Source: Elmis aenea
Lineage: Eukaryota; Arthropoda; Insecta; Coleoptera; Elmidae
Assembly (NCBI GenBank): GCA_947652605.1
Contig: OX393579.1
Location: 19,551,674-19,615,673 of the forward strand
Reading direction: 5' to 3'
Length of the DNA stretch: 64,000 nt
The position numbers and the translations under genes are program-made. Below, piece after piece: positions 22,588 to 32,566 of the stretch (positions within the stretch are counted from its first letter, which is position 1; every line of letters starts with the position of its first letter). The notes beneath the pieces were generated by a model. That model ran no database searches. It was not told the origin of the DNA and was given only the letters and a program-made list of their open reading frames with translations.

Positions 22588-22790
22588 TAGGCCTATCGCG
22601 CACGGGCGATATTTGAGGGGCAATTTTTAGTCGCCCAAAATGAATCGCCCTAAAGTAAATAAGTGAGAGCGCAAGGACGATTTTAAAATTGCGCCAGACC
22701 TATTTTGCAAGCGATGCAATTATCACCCTGGAAAATAGAATACACATAATGCTTGTGCGCGCACAAACGATAAATAGTCGCAAGCAGGAA
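22588..22790. repeat. G+C-rich segment resembling a MITE end
   Basis: Begins near TAGGCCTATCGCGCACGGGCGA and contains several copies of the word TCGCCC/GGGCGA. It then becomes AT-rich, with GTGCGCGCAC (22755-22764). It resembles one end of a TIR element, but a convincing second end was not found. Confidence 0.35.
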
Positions 22791-22807
22791 TCGGAATCGG
22801 GAGAGTT

Positions 22808-22826
22808 GGCCGTCCGCAGGACGGCC
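22808..22826. other. GC-rich hairpin near the 3' end of a LINE
   Basis: GGCCGTCC-GCA-GGACGGCC is a perfect 8-bp stem with a 3-nt loop. It lies downstream of the reverse-transcriptase relic read on the minus strand, where a LINE 3' UTR structure would be expected. The role is inference. Confidence 0.5.
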
Positions 22827-22954
22827 TGCCCTTATAGGGACACTTGGTCCCTCTTGGGCGATGATTTAGGGTTTTGGGATTTTGAAAGACGAAGATGGTG
22901 CAGTACAGGGTGCTTTGGTTGAGCGCTGTCGTCAGTGAGGGTGGTGGTTTAGGG

Positions 22955-23173
22955 GAGTTTTAGAGAAGAGGCTCGGGGGGTTTTGGAGAAAGGCTCGGGG
23001 GTGTTTTAAGAGAAAAGGGTCGGGGGGGTTTTCAGTGAAAAGGCTCGGGGGTGTTTTTGAAAAGGCTCGGGGGTGTTTTTAATGAAAAGGCTCGGGGTGT
23101 TTTTAGTGAAGGCTCGGGGGTGTTTTTAGCGAAAAGGCTCGGGGGTGTTATTAGCGAAAAGGTTCGGGGGTGT
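22955..23173 (-). repeat. Minisatellite made from the end of a LINE ORF (about 9 units)
   Basis: About nine units of 21-26 bp with the plus-strand core AAAAGGCTCGGGGGTG. On the minus strand each unit reads CCCCCGAGCCTTTTC-RCTAA, so the unit encodes P-E-P-F-R/T followed by TAA. The first unit is itself the end of the reverse-transcriptase frame (NTPEPFR-stop at 23151), so the array appears to be a tandem amplification of the ORF terminus and stop codon. Confidence 0.85.
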
Positions 23174-23768
23174 TATCGATAGCTAGTCGATATATTTGGG
23201 GCAGGTTGGAGGTTTTGGCTAGAAGAATGGTGGGGATGTGTCTGAGTTTCTTGCGCGGTTTGCGCGTGTTGGGGGGAGGAGGAATGGAGAGAAGCGGGGT
23301 TATGTCGGGGACGTTGTTGTTGATGAGACGGGTGGTGTAGTTGTTTAGGTTGGAGGAGATTCTCTCGTTGATTGGGGGAGTGTTGGCAAGTTGGTGTACC
23401 TCGTTTGAGGGATGAAACCTGTCGAGTCTGAGGCATTTTCGTAGAACGGCCCTTTCGAAAGGGAGGATGTTGTTTGAGATTAGTTTGGGCTTGGTAGATA
23501 GAAGAAGAGCACGGTATTCGAATAAGGGTCTGATGAAGGTGGAGTATGTGTGTAACAGAGTTTTGGGGTGGCATCCTGTGAATCTGCCTCGGATGATAGA
23601 AAGGAGTGAGGCTCTTTGTCGGGCACGCTTAAGCGTTTTGGAAAGGTCTTCGGAGGGCGAGAGGGTAGTGGTAAGCGTGATTCCGAGATACACTATGGAG
23701 TCGGACATGGGGAGGTTTGTATCCCAGAGATTGAGATTGACATGAGCTGGGTTGAAATTAAAATGGAT
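23151..23768 (-). pseudogene. Jockey/CR1-like LINE reverse transcriptase, C-terminal fragment
   Basis: Minus-strand open frame from about 23768 (KTIHFNFNPAHV, then WDTNLPMSDSIVYLGITL) to TAA at 23151-23153. It contains the YLGI motif after the palm, the SLLSIIRGRFTGCHP and YSTFIRPLFEY segments typical of the thumb-like C-terminal part, and LRKCLRLDRFHP. It runs without a break for about 205 codons, but the catalytic RT motifs and endonuclease are absent because the copy ends where the fold-back arm starts near 23768. The last codons (NTPEPFR-stop) are the template of the adjoining minisatellite. Clade assignment is inference. Confidence 0.8.
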
Positions 23769-24443
23769 CGTTTTATATGGAATATTTGATGGTTCATGTT
23801 TACTTATTTTATTTTTTACTTAAAAACGTTAAGTTTTACGAGAAAAACTAAGGAATGAAAAAAATTTCTAAACAAAATAAGCTTTTTAAAAAAAAATTTA
23901 ATTGCAAATTTTCAACCCTATTTTTAGCGCTTTTTAGCTCCCTGTGAAGGTGGGACATGATTAAAAATATTACTGTGGGAAACAGTGGCGTAGGCAGGAT
24001 GCTTCCATGGGGGGGGGTTAATAAACGCAAAAAGAGCTGATGTCCTATATTTTTAGGCCATTACTCTCTTTTCAAGTTTTTTAGCAGCAGAATGTTTGAT
24101 GGTTTCATCATGGGGGAGGTTATTAGACGGTAAAAAGGGCTGAAGACCTTTTTTTTACAGTTCTCTAGCTCTATAACGACTTATTGCGATCCTATGGGGG
24201 GGGGTTCTAACCCCCATAACCCCCCCTGCATACGCCACTGGTGGGAAACCTTTCAATAGTACAAAACATCTACCAAATATCATTCTCCTCCTACATATAT
24301 CCAAATAAAATAAAACCAAATTTTACCGCTCCCCTTTAGGGGAGCGTAACTACGAAAGAAAAAAAAATTATATGAAAGATTCTCCTTAATTTTCGATAAG
24401 GTATCACCTCCCGATTTTTTCGCAATATTTAAGACACACCCTG
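23768..24443. mobile_element. Fold-back family FB2, single arm with nested hAT
   Basis: Reads from a TGGAATATTTGATGGTTCATG inner end, through CTCCCTGTGAAGGTGGGA and CTCCCCTTTAGGGGAG, to the outer end ACACACCCTG-TA at 24434-24445. The same order is found in both arms of the complete element 24913-26257 and in the arm at 32225-33244. The opposite arm is absent here and a LINE fragment abuts the inner end. hAT D (23983-24240) is inserted in it. Confidence 0.75.
23983..24240. mobile_element. hAT element D (258 bp), TSD GTGGGAAA
   Basis: Ends CAGTGGCGTAGGCAGG and CCTGCATACGCCACTG, with a perfect 8-bp duplication GTGGGAAA at 23975-23982 and 24241-24248. The interior has poly-G/poly-C stretches next to each end. 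Non-coding. Confidence 0.95.
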
Positions 24444-24445
24444 TA

Positions 24446-24910
24446 TACTCGGCCATATAGCTACTCTTGCCACCGCAGTCTGAATCCGAAATGTCTTAAA
24501 ACCCAATCCAAACATATCTTAGTTTTATTATGGAAATCAAAAGCGATAAGGCCTAAATTTATTGAAAATTATTATTACTATAACAGTTCTTGATTGTAAC
24601 GCATAATTCACTGCATACTGAATGTATTTTTTAACATCATTTCCAGCACGATGTGTAGGTAATAGATTTTAAAACCAATAAGGGAGATAACTGTACAGCC
24701 AATAAAACATTTTTACAGCTTTGTAACAACAAACTCTGTTAAAGATTATCGTAAATGTCATGGTATCCGTTACAAATTGAATTACGAGACAATGTTTTTA
24801 ACCTCAAACGTCACAACGATCAATTTCTGTGTAATTAAACTATTTGCCGCGTTTAAACAGTGAAAATGTGTACATTTTCTTTTAAATAATTAACAACTTT
24901 ATTTCTATTA
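24446..24910. other. AT-rich spacer between two fold-back copies
   Basis: Nothing recognised. Confidence 0.35.
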
Positions 24911-24912
24911 TA

Positions 24913-26257
24913 CAGGGTGTTTTTTAAATATAGCGAAAAAATTCGGAAGGTGATTCCTTATCGAAACTTAAGGTAAGGTGACCATTTTTTCCCCCGAACT
25001 TTCGGGGACACTAAGCTGGGGTTACCAAAAAAATAGGTCCTCAACTAACTTTCGTAAAATCTGTTTTCCCGTTTCCCGTACATCACAAATCACAACTTTC
25101 ATTATAATAAACGGAATTCAAATTAAAAAGCGGGATTTAAAAGCCACGCATTTTTGCACCTTACAAAAAGAGAGGATATTTCCAGGAGAAAGGACGTTTG
25201 GTAACCCTAAGTAACCTAACCTTATCGGATTTGACACTTTATTTAAAGTTCACAAACTACTCCCCACTCCAGTTTTAGTGACCAATAAGCGGTTACACTG
25301 TTACAATGTTGCCAGACTAACAGATTTGCATAATTTGGCAACAGTGAAAGTACCATACATTCGTTATTTTAAATCGGGGACAGGAACAATCCGGGACTTG
25401 AGTCTTGTTTCGGGGACTATCCCCGAAAATCGGGGACGAATGGTCACCCTAACTTAAGGGGATCGTTAATATAAAATTTTTTCCTTAGACGTCTGCTTTC
25501 GGAGTTACAACCTCGTAAAGAGGAGCAGTAAAATTAGGTTTTTATTTTATTTTCCAAATTTGGATAGTAAATGTAGAAGAATGATATTTGGTAGATGTTT
25601 TATACTTAGTAAAAGGTTTCCCATAGTAATATTTTTAATCAACTTCCACCTTCACAGGGGGCTAAAAAGTGCGACCCCTGTTTGTTTTTTAATCAGAACT
25701 TTTTGGTGGGTTAAAATTTTGCAATTTAATTTTTTTTTTTAAAGCTTGATCAATTTATAAACTTTTTTTATTCTTTAGATTTTCTCGTTAAACCTATAGT
25801 TTTTGAGTAAAAAATAATGTAAGTAAACCTAAACCAATAAATATTCCAATATAAAACGACTCATTTTGGCGGTTACCATGGTTTGTTTATGTTCATGTTG
25901 GATAGAATTGACAGATGTGATTCATTTTGATGTTTACGCGGCGACAACGATAAAACGCCCGTCAATTCTACCCAATATGGACATAAACAAACCGTGGTAA
26001 CCGCCAAAATGAGTTGTTTTAAATTGGAATATTTAATGGTTCATGATTACCTACTTATATTCGCACTTTTCAGCCCCCTGTGAAGGTGGGAGATGATCAT
26101 TGGATCATGTTGGACATTTATTCAAATTTGAGAAATAAAATAAAAGCCTAATTATACTGCTCCCCTTTAGGGGGGTGTAACTCCGAAAGGAGACGTCTAA
26201 GAAATAACTTTTATATAAAACCCCCCTTAATTTTCGCATTTTTTACGAAACACCCTG
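24913..26257. mobile_element. Fold-back family FB2, complete two-armed copy with TA duplication
   Basis: TA-CAGGGTGTTTTTTAAAT at 24911 and ...GAAACACCCTG-TA at 26247-26259. The arms meet at a tight hairpin centre (about 25856-26020), where 'cattttggcggttaccatgg' and its complement are nearly identical. Both arms contain GACGTCT, the TTTAGGGG box, and CCCCCTGTGAAGG (or complements). The right arm lacks about 150 bp present in the left. hAT E (478 bp) is nested in the left arm. No coding capacity. Confidence 0.85.
24974..25451. mobile_element. hAT element E (478 bp), TSD ACTTAAGG
   Basis: TIRs TAAGGTGACCATT and AATGGTCACCCTA match at 12 of 13 positions. Perfect duplication ACTTAAGG at 24966-24973 and 25452-25459. 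The subterminal zones carry CCCGAA/TTCGGG-type words (CGGGGACA, CCCGTA, CGGGGAC) several times. Non-coding; the 78-codon frame here is accidental. Confidence 0.92.
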
Positions 26258-26259
26258 TA

Positions 26260-26687
26260 TAATGGTACCAATAGAAAGATAAAATGGTTGCGCATCTAAT
26301 GGTTCTAGTAATAAGACTAACTGTACCTACTGTGTTTGTTGTAAATTTTATTGTCCATAAGAGCATTGGCGGGCATCAGACCCAGGCATCACCAAAATCA
26401 ATAACATTTAACAACAAACCGATAGTAATGACATATAGGAAGGTCGGGTATATCGTACCACTTTTTAGAATTTTGGTTATGGTGAATCTTCTATTAAAAA
26501 TTACGCGAGATAAAAAATATAATTGGTTAGTATACATATTTGTTTATAAAAATGATATAAATCCATAGGCAAATAACAATAGGAACATAAAAGAAAAAAT
26601 AAATTGCACAATGCTGCAAAAGGTACGATTTCCCCAACTCATTCGGTAAATCGTACCTAGGGGTGGCTAAATCGTACCTACAGGTTA
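26260..26687. other. Spacer with short repeated TAAATCGTACCTA words
   Basis: No gene. TAAATCGTACCTA occurs at about 26647 and 26669, and the related GTACGATTT at about 26622, in a 60-bp stretch next to the start of the mariner at 26690. Confidence 0.35.
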
Positions 26688-26689
26688 TA

Positions 26690-27965
26690 CAGGGTGAGTC
26701 ACGACGGACGCGTCGGAGTTTTATGGCAAAACGGTTTATATTTTCCAATTTCTGTCGCTGTTAGATTTTGTAATTCAATAAGGGCTACATTTTAAAAATA
26801 TTTTCAAACATACAGGGTGCTCCAAAAAAGAGTGGCATATCAAAGTTATACTATTTCTTATGGAACACCCTGTATATTTTTACATTTTTGGATTCCTCTT
26901 TAAATTTTATTTAAAAGATGTGAAAGGTCATATGGGTCTAAAGTGAACCGTTCTCGTGAAAATTGCATTTTCATGAAAATACAGTATTTTCAAAAATTTT
27001 CAGCATTTAAAAACTTTGAGTTTAAAGAAATTCGCTTGGAGATAACATTGACAATAGATAATGTAACACTTTGCACCACCTACATTTTAAAAATATTATA
27101 CAGGGCGTTTTTTACGCTTGGTCAAACTTGTGAAACTTTAAACATCGATAACTCATTTTTTATTAATACAACACCCTATATTTTTTTACACCGTCTTATA
27201 AAAAATTTAATTCTCTTTCGAAAACATTAATACTGTTTTATACCTAAAATTTATATTTTCCGAGATATCGCGATTTTATTGTTAATTATTAGGGCAAAGT
27301 AATATTTTCGAGTAGGCTATGAAGGTAGACAGCGGTAATTTGAAACAATTGAAAGAAAGAACAAGAAAGGTTTAGTTTTATCTTTTGCCTACGCATTTTT
27401 GACATTTTTTTTATAATGAAGAGCAATCTCTCGTTTAAATCGAGATTTCCTAAAATTATTTATGCATTTATTTATTGGACCAGTATGATAAGATGATTAG
27501 GTACTAATTCCCTTAAACCATTTTTTTGTATGTTTATAATACGACACTCGGTTCTACCAAAATGTCTTTGCTTAAGTTCTTGTTCCACGCATTTTGCAAA
27601 CATTGTGTTTTATACAGTGTGCACAATGTTTAATGTAAGTGAGTGTTTATGGTGTGTTAACTAAAATATAAATACACAGAAAATATTTCAAATTGGGACC
27701 GTAGTAACTTTAATTGAACATTTATAAAAATATTTCTAGTGATAACTAAAATGAATGTAATAATAATTCAAAAACAAAATTTAACAGCCGATTACAATAA
27801 ATGTTCAACATGACGACCATCCTCTTGAATACACATTGTGATCCTCTTTTCAAGTGAACGTCTTACAGTACGCAACATATTAGGAGTGATTGTCTCAAAA
27901 GTTTTTGAAATACAAACCAGACGCGGCCGAAAAAGTTACACTTTTTGGCCTTGATTCATAAATAA
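26690..27965. mobile_element. Mariner-type element M3, right end not resolved
   Basis: Starts TA-CAGGGTGAGTCACGACGG at 26688. Internal TIR-like pairs lie at 26813-26872 and 27101-27178, in the same positions as in M1 although the surrounding sequence differs. A minus-strand transposase C-terminal relic lies at 27792-27910. The copy fades out before the tandem array at 28021. Confidence 0.75.
27792..27910 (-). pseudogene. Mariner-type transposase, last 40 codons
   Basis: The minus strand reads SKTFETITPNMLRTVRRSLE, then KRITMCIQEDGRHVEHLL-stop. It aligns by eye with the end of the M1 transposase (SPEILRRVQRSFQQRI...GRHFEHLL-stop). Nothing of the catalytic core precedes it. Its position confirms the element orientation and family. 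Confidence 0.8.
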
Positions 27966-28020
27966 CTATTCTAGTACATTTAATTATTTTGTATTTATAA
28001 AAATGTAATATTGTTTCATT

Positions 28021-28157
28021 TTTTCGAGCAATTTGTCTTTCGAGCAATTGTCATTCGAGCAATTTATGTTTCGAGCAATTTCCCATTCGAGCAATTGTAT
28101 TTCGAGCAATTGTATTCGAGCAATTTACCTTCAAGCAATTGTATTCGAGCAATTTAC
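28021..28157. repeat. Degenerate tandem array, unit TTCGAGCAATT (9 copies)
   Basis: Nine copies of TTCGAGCAATT (one TTCAAGCAATT) separated by 2-7 variable bases such as TGT, TATGT, TCCCA, TTACC; overall period 14-18 bp. A 75-codon frame across it is incidental. Confidence 0.85.
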
Positions 28158-28169
28158 ACCAAACCATTA

Positions 28170-29030
28170 GATACAGACCCATTATATTCATATAACCTTT
28201 CGTTTTCTGTATTTATGGCGATAATATTCCTGATATAAAACCGTTACATCACCGGTTAATAACTTTATTGAAAATATCAAAGTCTAGACATTTTATAAAT
28301 TTGTATTTTGCATAAACCGCTGTAAAAACATTCTATGACATTATTTAATGTTACGGTGGCGAATAATATTTATTTTAAAAAGCGTACAACAAGAAAATAC
28401 TTTATGATGTGGGTATGTAACGAATATTTTGTTTTAAAAAATTTGCTTCAACACATCAGAGGTTTTTTCACGTTATTAAAAATTAAAATCCACGGCAAAC
28501 TTTAATTAAACTTTATATGAAATTAATATTGTTCACGTACGTGTATTGAGATAAAAAGCGCAAAGCGCTAGCGTTCGGATTCATAAAAATAATTAACAAA
28601 AGATAAAAGCCTGGAATAATAAAGCTTTGAAAAAACAGCAGTCACGCGAAAACGTACTAAACATGTTCAGATGAACAAATTACATTAGCTGGTAGGATAA
28701 TCCCGCATATTTCCCATTAACCAAAAAGCTTTTTTAAAACTTTGTATACTGGATCGTGCCGCTTTTGATAACTTATCGTTTTTTTGAAAAATTTTCTACT
28801 TTTAATCTCTTTCCAATGAGTTAGTTTCCAGATAATCTGTTAACATTCCGTTATAATAAATTTGCTTTTAGAACAGGAGAACGAATCTCCCGCTGCAGTT
28901 ATTAACTACTTTTTTAAATTTATTTTACTTCCTTACTCCAGAATAAACTATTGCAGGTCGTTTTATCGAGTATTTTCATTATTACCCAAAAAATACGTTA
29001 CAAAATGTTACGTATAATAATAACAGATAA
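28170..29030. other. AT-rich sequence, nothing recognised
   Basis: No gene or element end supported in about 860 bp. Confidence 0.35.
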
Positions 29031-29040
29031 CAGATGTAAC

Positions 29041-30279
29041 CAGGGTTGAGCAGATTTAAATCAATTGATTTAAATCACGATTTAAATCATGATTTAAATC
29101 AAGTGATTTTAAAAAAAAAAATCATTGATTTAAATCAAGTGATTTAAAAAAAAAATATCAATTTATATCACAGATTATATGAGTAGATACAATATAATAT
29201 TTATAATAAAACAAAATTGTATTACTATTAGTAATTAAATACACGAAATGGTGAATAAACCATATCAATTTGCTTTTGTAAAGTACCTAATATTCATTGT
29301 GGAAATGCAATGATTCAAAAAATAAATGACAAGTTTTTGACGTTAGCGAAGTGAACAGTCAGTTTTTTCAATTTCCACGGCACTCTATTGCTTCAATAAC
29401 GATTTGAAGAAAAATGTCGAATATCTCGAAAAGTATGAGTTTTGGGTATAGGACATACTTAACAAAATATGAAGCTCTTTTAAAGACGAATTCGATGACA
29501 TAAAAAAATACAGGGGTTCGCATTTGAAAAAATCGAGTTACGAGCTTTTGAAAATCATGAAAGTTGCCACCTATTTATAAACACTCCTGTATGTGTGATT
29601 CAAATTTTTTCATATCGAGCGAACAGAGAATTTTTTTCTGCATGTCCATACCAAATTAAAACTCTGTACTTCAAAATAACATCAGGAGAATTTTTTAAAT
29701 AAAGACTTAAAACCTTGATTAATTTATAAAAGTAATGTTTTTTTTAAAACGCCGTATAAAAACCTGTAGTATTTTATATTGATGCAAAGCTAAAATTAAG
29801 GCGGTCAAAAATTTTAAATAAAAAATTGGGTGTTGTATTTGAAATATAAAAGTTGCTATTAATTGCAGAAAGGTGACTCACCCTGTATATTTGAAAATAT
29901 TTTTATTGTGCTGTTTAGAAAAAACTGTATAAAATAGCGTTTATTTGAATCAACTTCATATCTCAAACCGTTTAGCCACAATCGACCGATCCCGCACTAA
30001 TGACTCACCCTGTATATAATTAATTAAACATCACCATTTAGCACTGATTTTTTCAAAATTCTTAATCATTATATTTCATTTTTCATTTTGACAACAATTC
30101 ACCAATGAATTAAATATATTGGTTATTAAATATATTAGCACAAAACAGAAATAGCATGTGAATATGTCACTAAATTCGATAATATGGTACATTTGATTTA
30201 AATCAAAAAAATCTGATTTAAATCAAATAAATCGATTTTTTTGATTTTTTTAAAAAAATCATGATTTTTATCCACCCTG
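29041..30279. mobile_element. hAT element F (1239 bp), GATTTAAATC-rich ends, TSD GATGTAAC
   Basis: Starts CAGGGTTGAGCAGATTTAAATC and ends ATTTTTATCCACCCTG, with a perfect duplication GATGTAAC at 29033-29040 and 30280-30287. The left 120 bp and right 100 bp are built of GATTTAAATC, a 10-bp perfect palindrome, in overlapping or nearly adjacent copies. The centre hosts a mariner-type insertion (M4). No hAT transposase. Confidence 0.94.
29345..30012. mobile_element. Mariner-type element M4 nested in hAT F
   Basis: The outer end is ...GACTCACCCTG-TA at 30002-30014, the inverse of the M3 start. Internal pairs at about 29826-29885 and 29511-29589 lie 127-186 and 423-501 bp inside the end, the same spacing as M1. 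The other end is unclear; the 29345 boundary is approximate. Confidence 0.65.
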
Positions 30280-30289
30280 GATGTAACAC

Positions 30290-30595
30290 AAGCGGAATTG
30301 TAAATAATTCGTTTATCGTTTAAAAATAGGAACAAAAGTAGACACCGGTGTTGATATGTATTTCAGAACTTTAAAAGTATAATTATAATTTAAAAGGAAG
30401 TTTAATTTGTAAATATATTAGAAGATGACACCAACTACGCAAAAATCGCATTGATTCCGGAATCGTAAATATTACTCTTTGAATGGACCGGCAGAAAAGC
30501 ATAACTTTGATCTCTTACTTTAGGCATTTAGAACATTTTTGTTATGGTGTGACATTAAAATTATTTATAATACGATTTAACTGTTTATCAGGGCC
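30290..30595. other. Short spacer between two hAT elements
   Basis: About 300 bp with nothing recognised. Confidence 0.3.
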
Positions 30596-30598
30596 GTT

Positions 30599-31266
30599 CA
30601 CAGAAAATTCGGGCCCCGGGAAAGAAATAGACAACTAAGAAAGGTATAAATTTAAGACTCGCATCTTGATATACAGGGTGGTTCACAGAGAAGGGCCACT
30701 ATTGGGATCTCGTTAACGGTAAGAGCTACAAAGAAGTTTAAATTACACAAATTGGCAAATATTGAAACAAATGAATGCTTCATTTTACAGTGCGTAAAAA
30801 ATCTACAACTTTTTCCCCAAAAACATATTTGTACCATGAAATGTAACCGAGCTATTAACGATTAAAAAATGCCCATTTTTATTTTTGTTTATTATCTAGC
30901 GTGCCATGGAACTTTTTTAAAACATTAAAGTATCACTGAATAGGTCTCAGAAAAGGGAACAATTTGTCTAATTTAAAGTTTTTTTTTTTAGCTAACGAAC
31001 AAATCGTTTTCATATACCTACCTTTTTTTTTATAAAAAAAAATGATCGCACAATTTTTTCAATTGTAGAAATTAATAATTTTACCGACTCAACGAAGTGC
31101 TGCCCTCCTCAGATATTAAGAGATAACGCTTCAAAAAATTATTTTTTATTCGTCGTGTTCTCATAAATTTTAACAGTACTAGTAAACAAAACATTGTGTA
31201 TTAGGGTCCCCTTTGCAACAACGGGCCTCGGGAATTAGTCCCATCTACCCCCTGTGATAGGCCCTG
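30599..31266. mobile_element. hAT element G (668 bp), TSD CTGTTTAT
   Basis: Starts CAGGGCCGTTCACAG; the right end complement reads CAGGGCCTATCACAG (12 of 15 matching). Perfect duplication CTGTTTAT at 30591-30598 and 31267-31274. GGGCCCCGGG near the left and GGGCCTCGGG near the right are subterminal partners. A fold-back FB1 fragment is inserted inside. Confidence 0.92.
30674..31000. mobile_element. Fold-back FB1 copy nested in hAT G, right tip lost
   Basis: Left end TA-CAGGGTGGTTCACAG at 30672. It follows the FB1 consensus seen at 2736-3495, with a shortened centre, up to 'aacaatttgtctaatttaaag' near 30985, where the terminal about 70 bp is missing and replaced by a T run. Confidence 0.75.
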
Positions 31267-31274
31267 CTGTTTAT

Positions 31275-31680
31275 GAAATAGTCAAAAATGAGATCACAGT
31301 AATTTGTAAAAAGATTTTAAACCAGCACAAGGTAGATCAAAGTAATTATTAGTCATCGAACTGTTAAAAAGGGGAGGGACACATTTTCTGCACTTCGTCT
31401 CTGCTTCTTTCATTTTGTTAAGAACGAACTTGAAACAATTATTTCTTGGGTTATCTTTGTGTAAAAATTACAACATTATTTAGTTATCATTAATATCCGT
31501 TTTATCGGTAAATAGATTTTCTGAGAGTATGTTATCCCATACCCGCGGTGTTACTCTCCCTGTGAGGTAATACCGCATACGATGTGGCGTAATTTTGCGC
31601 ACCTATGCTTAGGATTAATAAAAAAAGTGTAATTCTTAACAGGAAATGGAAGAGTAGGTAAGTACCTATTGCATTATTAG
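31275..31680. other. AT-rich sequence, nothing recognised
   Basis: No feature supported. Confidence 0.3.
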
Positions 31681-31858
31681 TTTTTTCTACGACCACTAAA
31701 TGACTCTTACCGTACAGCCTGCATGCATAGTAAGTGGGTCCTTACGCACGGTAAGCAAAACGCACACTTATCTAGAAAGATCGAAGTAGCTTTACGTCAA
31801 ACATTGCCTGCATGCATATAGTAACCAAATTATTATAACGCACGGTAAGCAAAACGGG
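31681..31858. repeat. Second copy of the TTTTTTCTACGACCAC MITE family, inverted
   Basis: TTTTTTCTACGACCACTAA followed by 'ctcttaccgtacagcctgc' and 'agtgggtccttacgcacgg' matches the complement of 20210-20320. The far end is not identified. Confidence 0.7.
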
Positions 31859-31868
31859 TAAGCCATTC

Positions 31869-32042
31869 ATATCTGGAACATTTAAATATAGAATGTTCAA
31901 ATCTGGAAAATGCATCGATAGAATCAATCAAATCTTGAATCGTTTAATGCTGGAATCACTCAACGCGGGAATCATGCAACGATGGAATCATCCAACACAG
32001 GAATCGTTCATCGCTGGAAAGCTCAAATCTGGAATCCAGAAA
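31869..32042. repeat. Degenerate tandem array, unit about 17-20 bp (CTGGAATC)
   Basis: Words of the form (T)CTGGAA(T)C followed by ATTCAA/ATGCAA/ATCCAA recur about nine times (for example ATCTGGAAC, ATGCTGGAATCACTCAAC, GATGGAATCATCCAAC, CGCTGGAAAGCTCAAATC). A 64-codon frame through it is a by-product. Confidence 0.7.
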
Positions 32043-32566
32043 TTAAGAATTTTTGCTGCCCTTTATATTACAACAGCCAAGGTGTAATATAATTACAAAA
32101 CACTTCGTTTTATATTTTATCTTAATATTGTACAGCGGAAGATAAAAACATCGTGTTAATGGTAAATCAAGGGCTACAAATTGGGGCAAAGTTGCGTAAT
32201 TATAATACTTGGTCAATTCTTTTACTTTTTTTTTACTTTACCCAAGAACTAGGTTTTACGAGAAAAACTATAGAATAAAAAAAGTTTGTAAATTAATCAA
32301 GCTTCCAAAAATGTTATATTGCAAAACCCACCAAAAATTTCTTAAAAAAAAAAACAAACAGGTCGCATTTTTCAGCCCCCTGTGAAGGGAGGAGATGATC
32401 GAAAATATTACTATGGGAAACCTTTTAATAAGTATAAAACATCAACTAAATATCATTTTCCTATATTTATCAAAATTTGAGAAATAAAATAAAAACCTAA
32501 TTTTACTGTTCTCCTTTAGGGGGGTGTAACTCCGAAAGCAGACGTCTAAGAAATTTTTTTATGTAA

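Noticed and set aside
22689..22922. 77-codon open frame
   Set aside because: It crosses from a G+C-rich repeat into the LINE 3' region and GC hairpin; no protein motif.
26284..26568. 94-codon hydrophobic open frame
   Set aside because: Lies just outside a fold-back element and has no recognised motif; hydrophobic frames are frequent in AT-rich DNA.
28021..28157. CRISPR-like array
   Set aside because: Spacers are only 2-7 bp, there is no leader or cas gene, and the sequence is from a eukaryotic genome.
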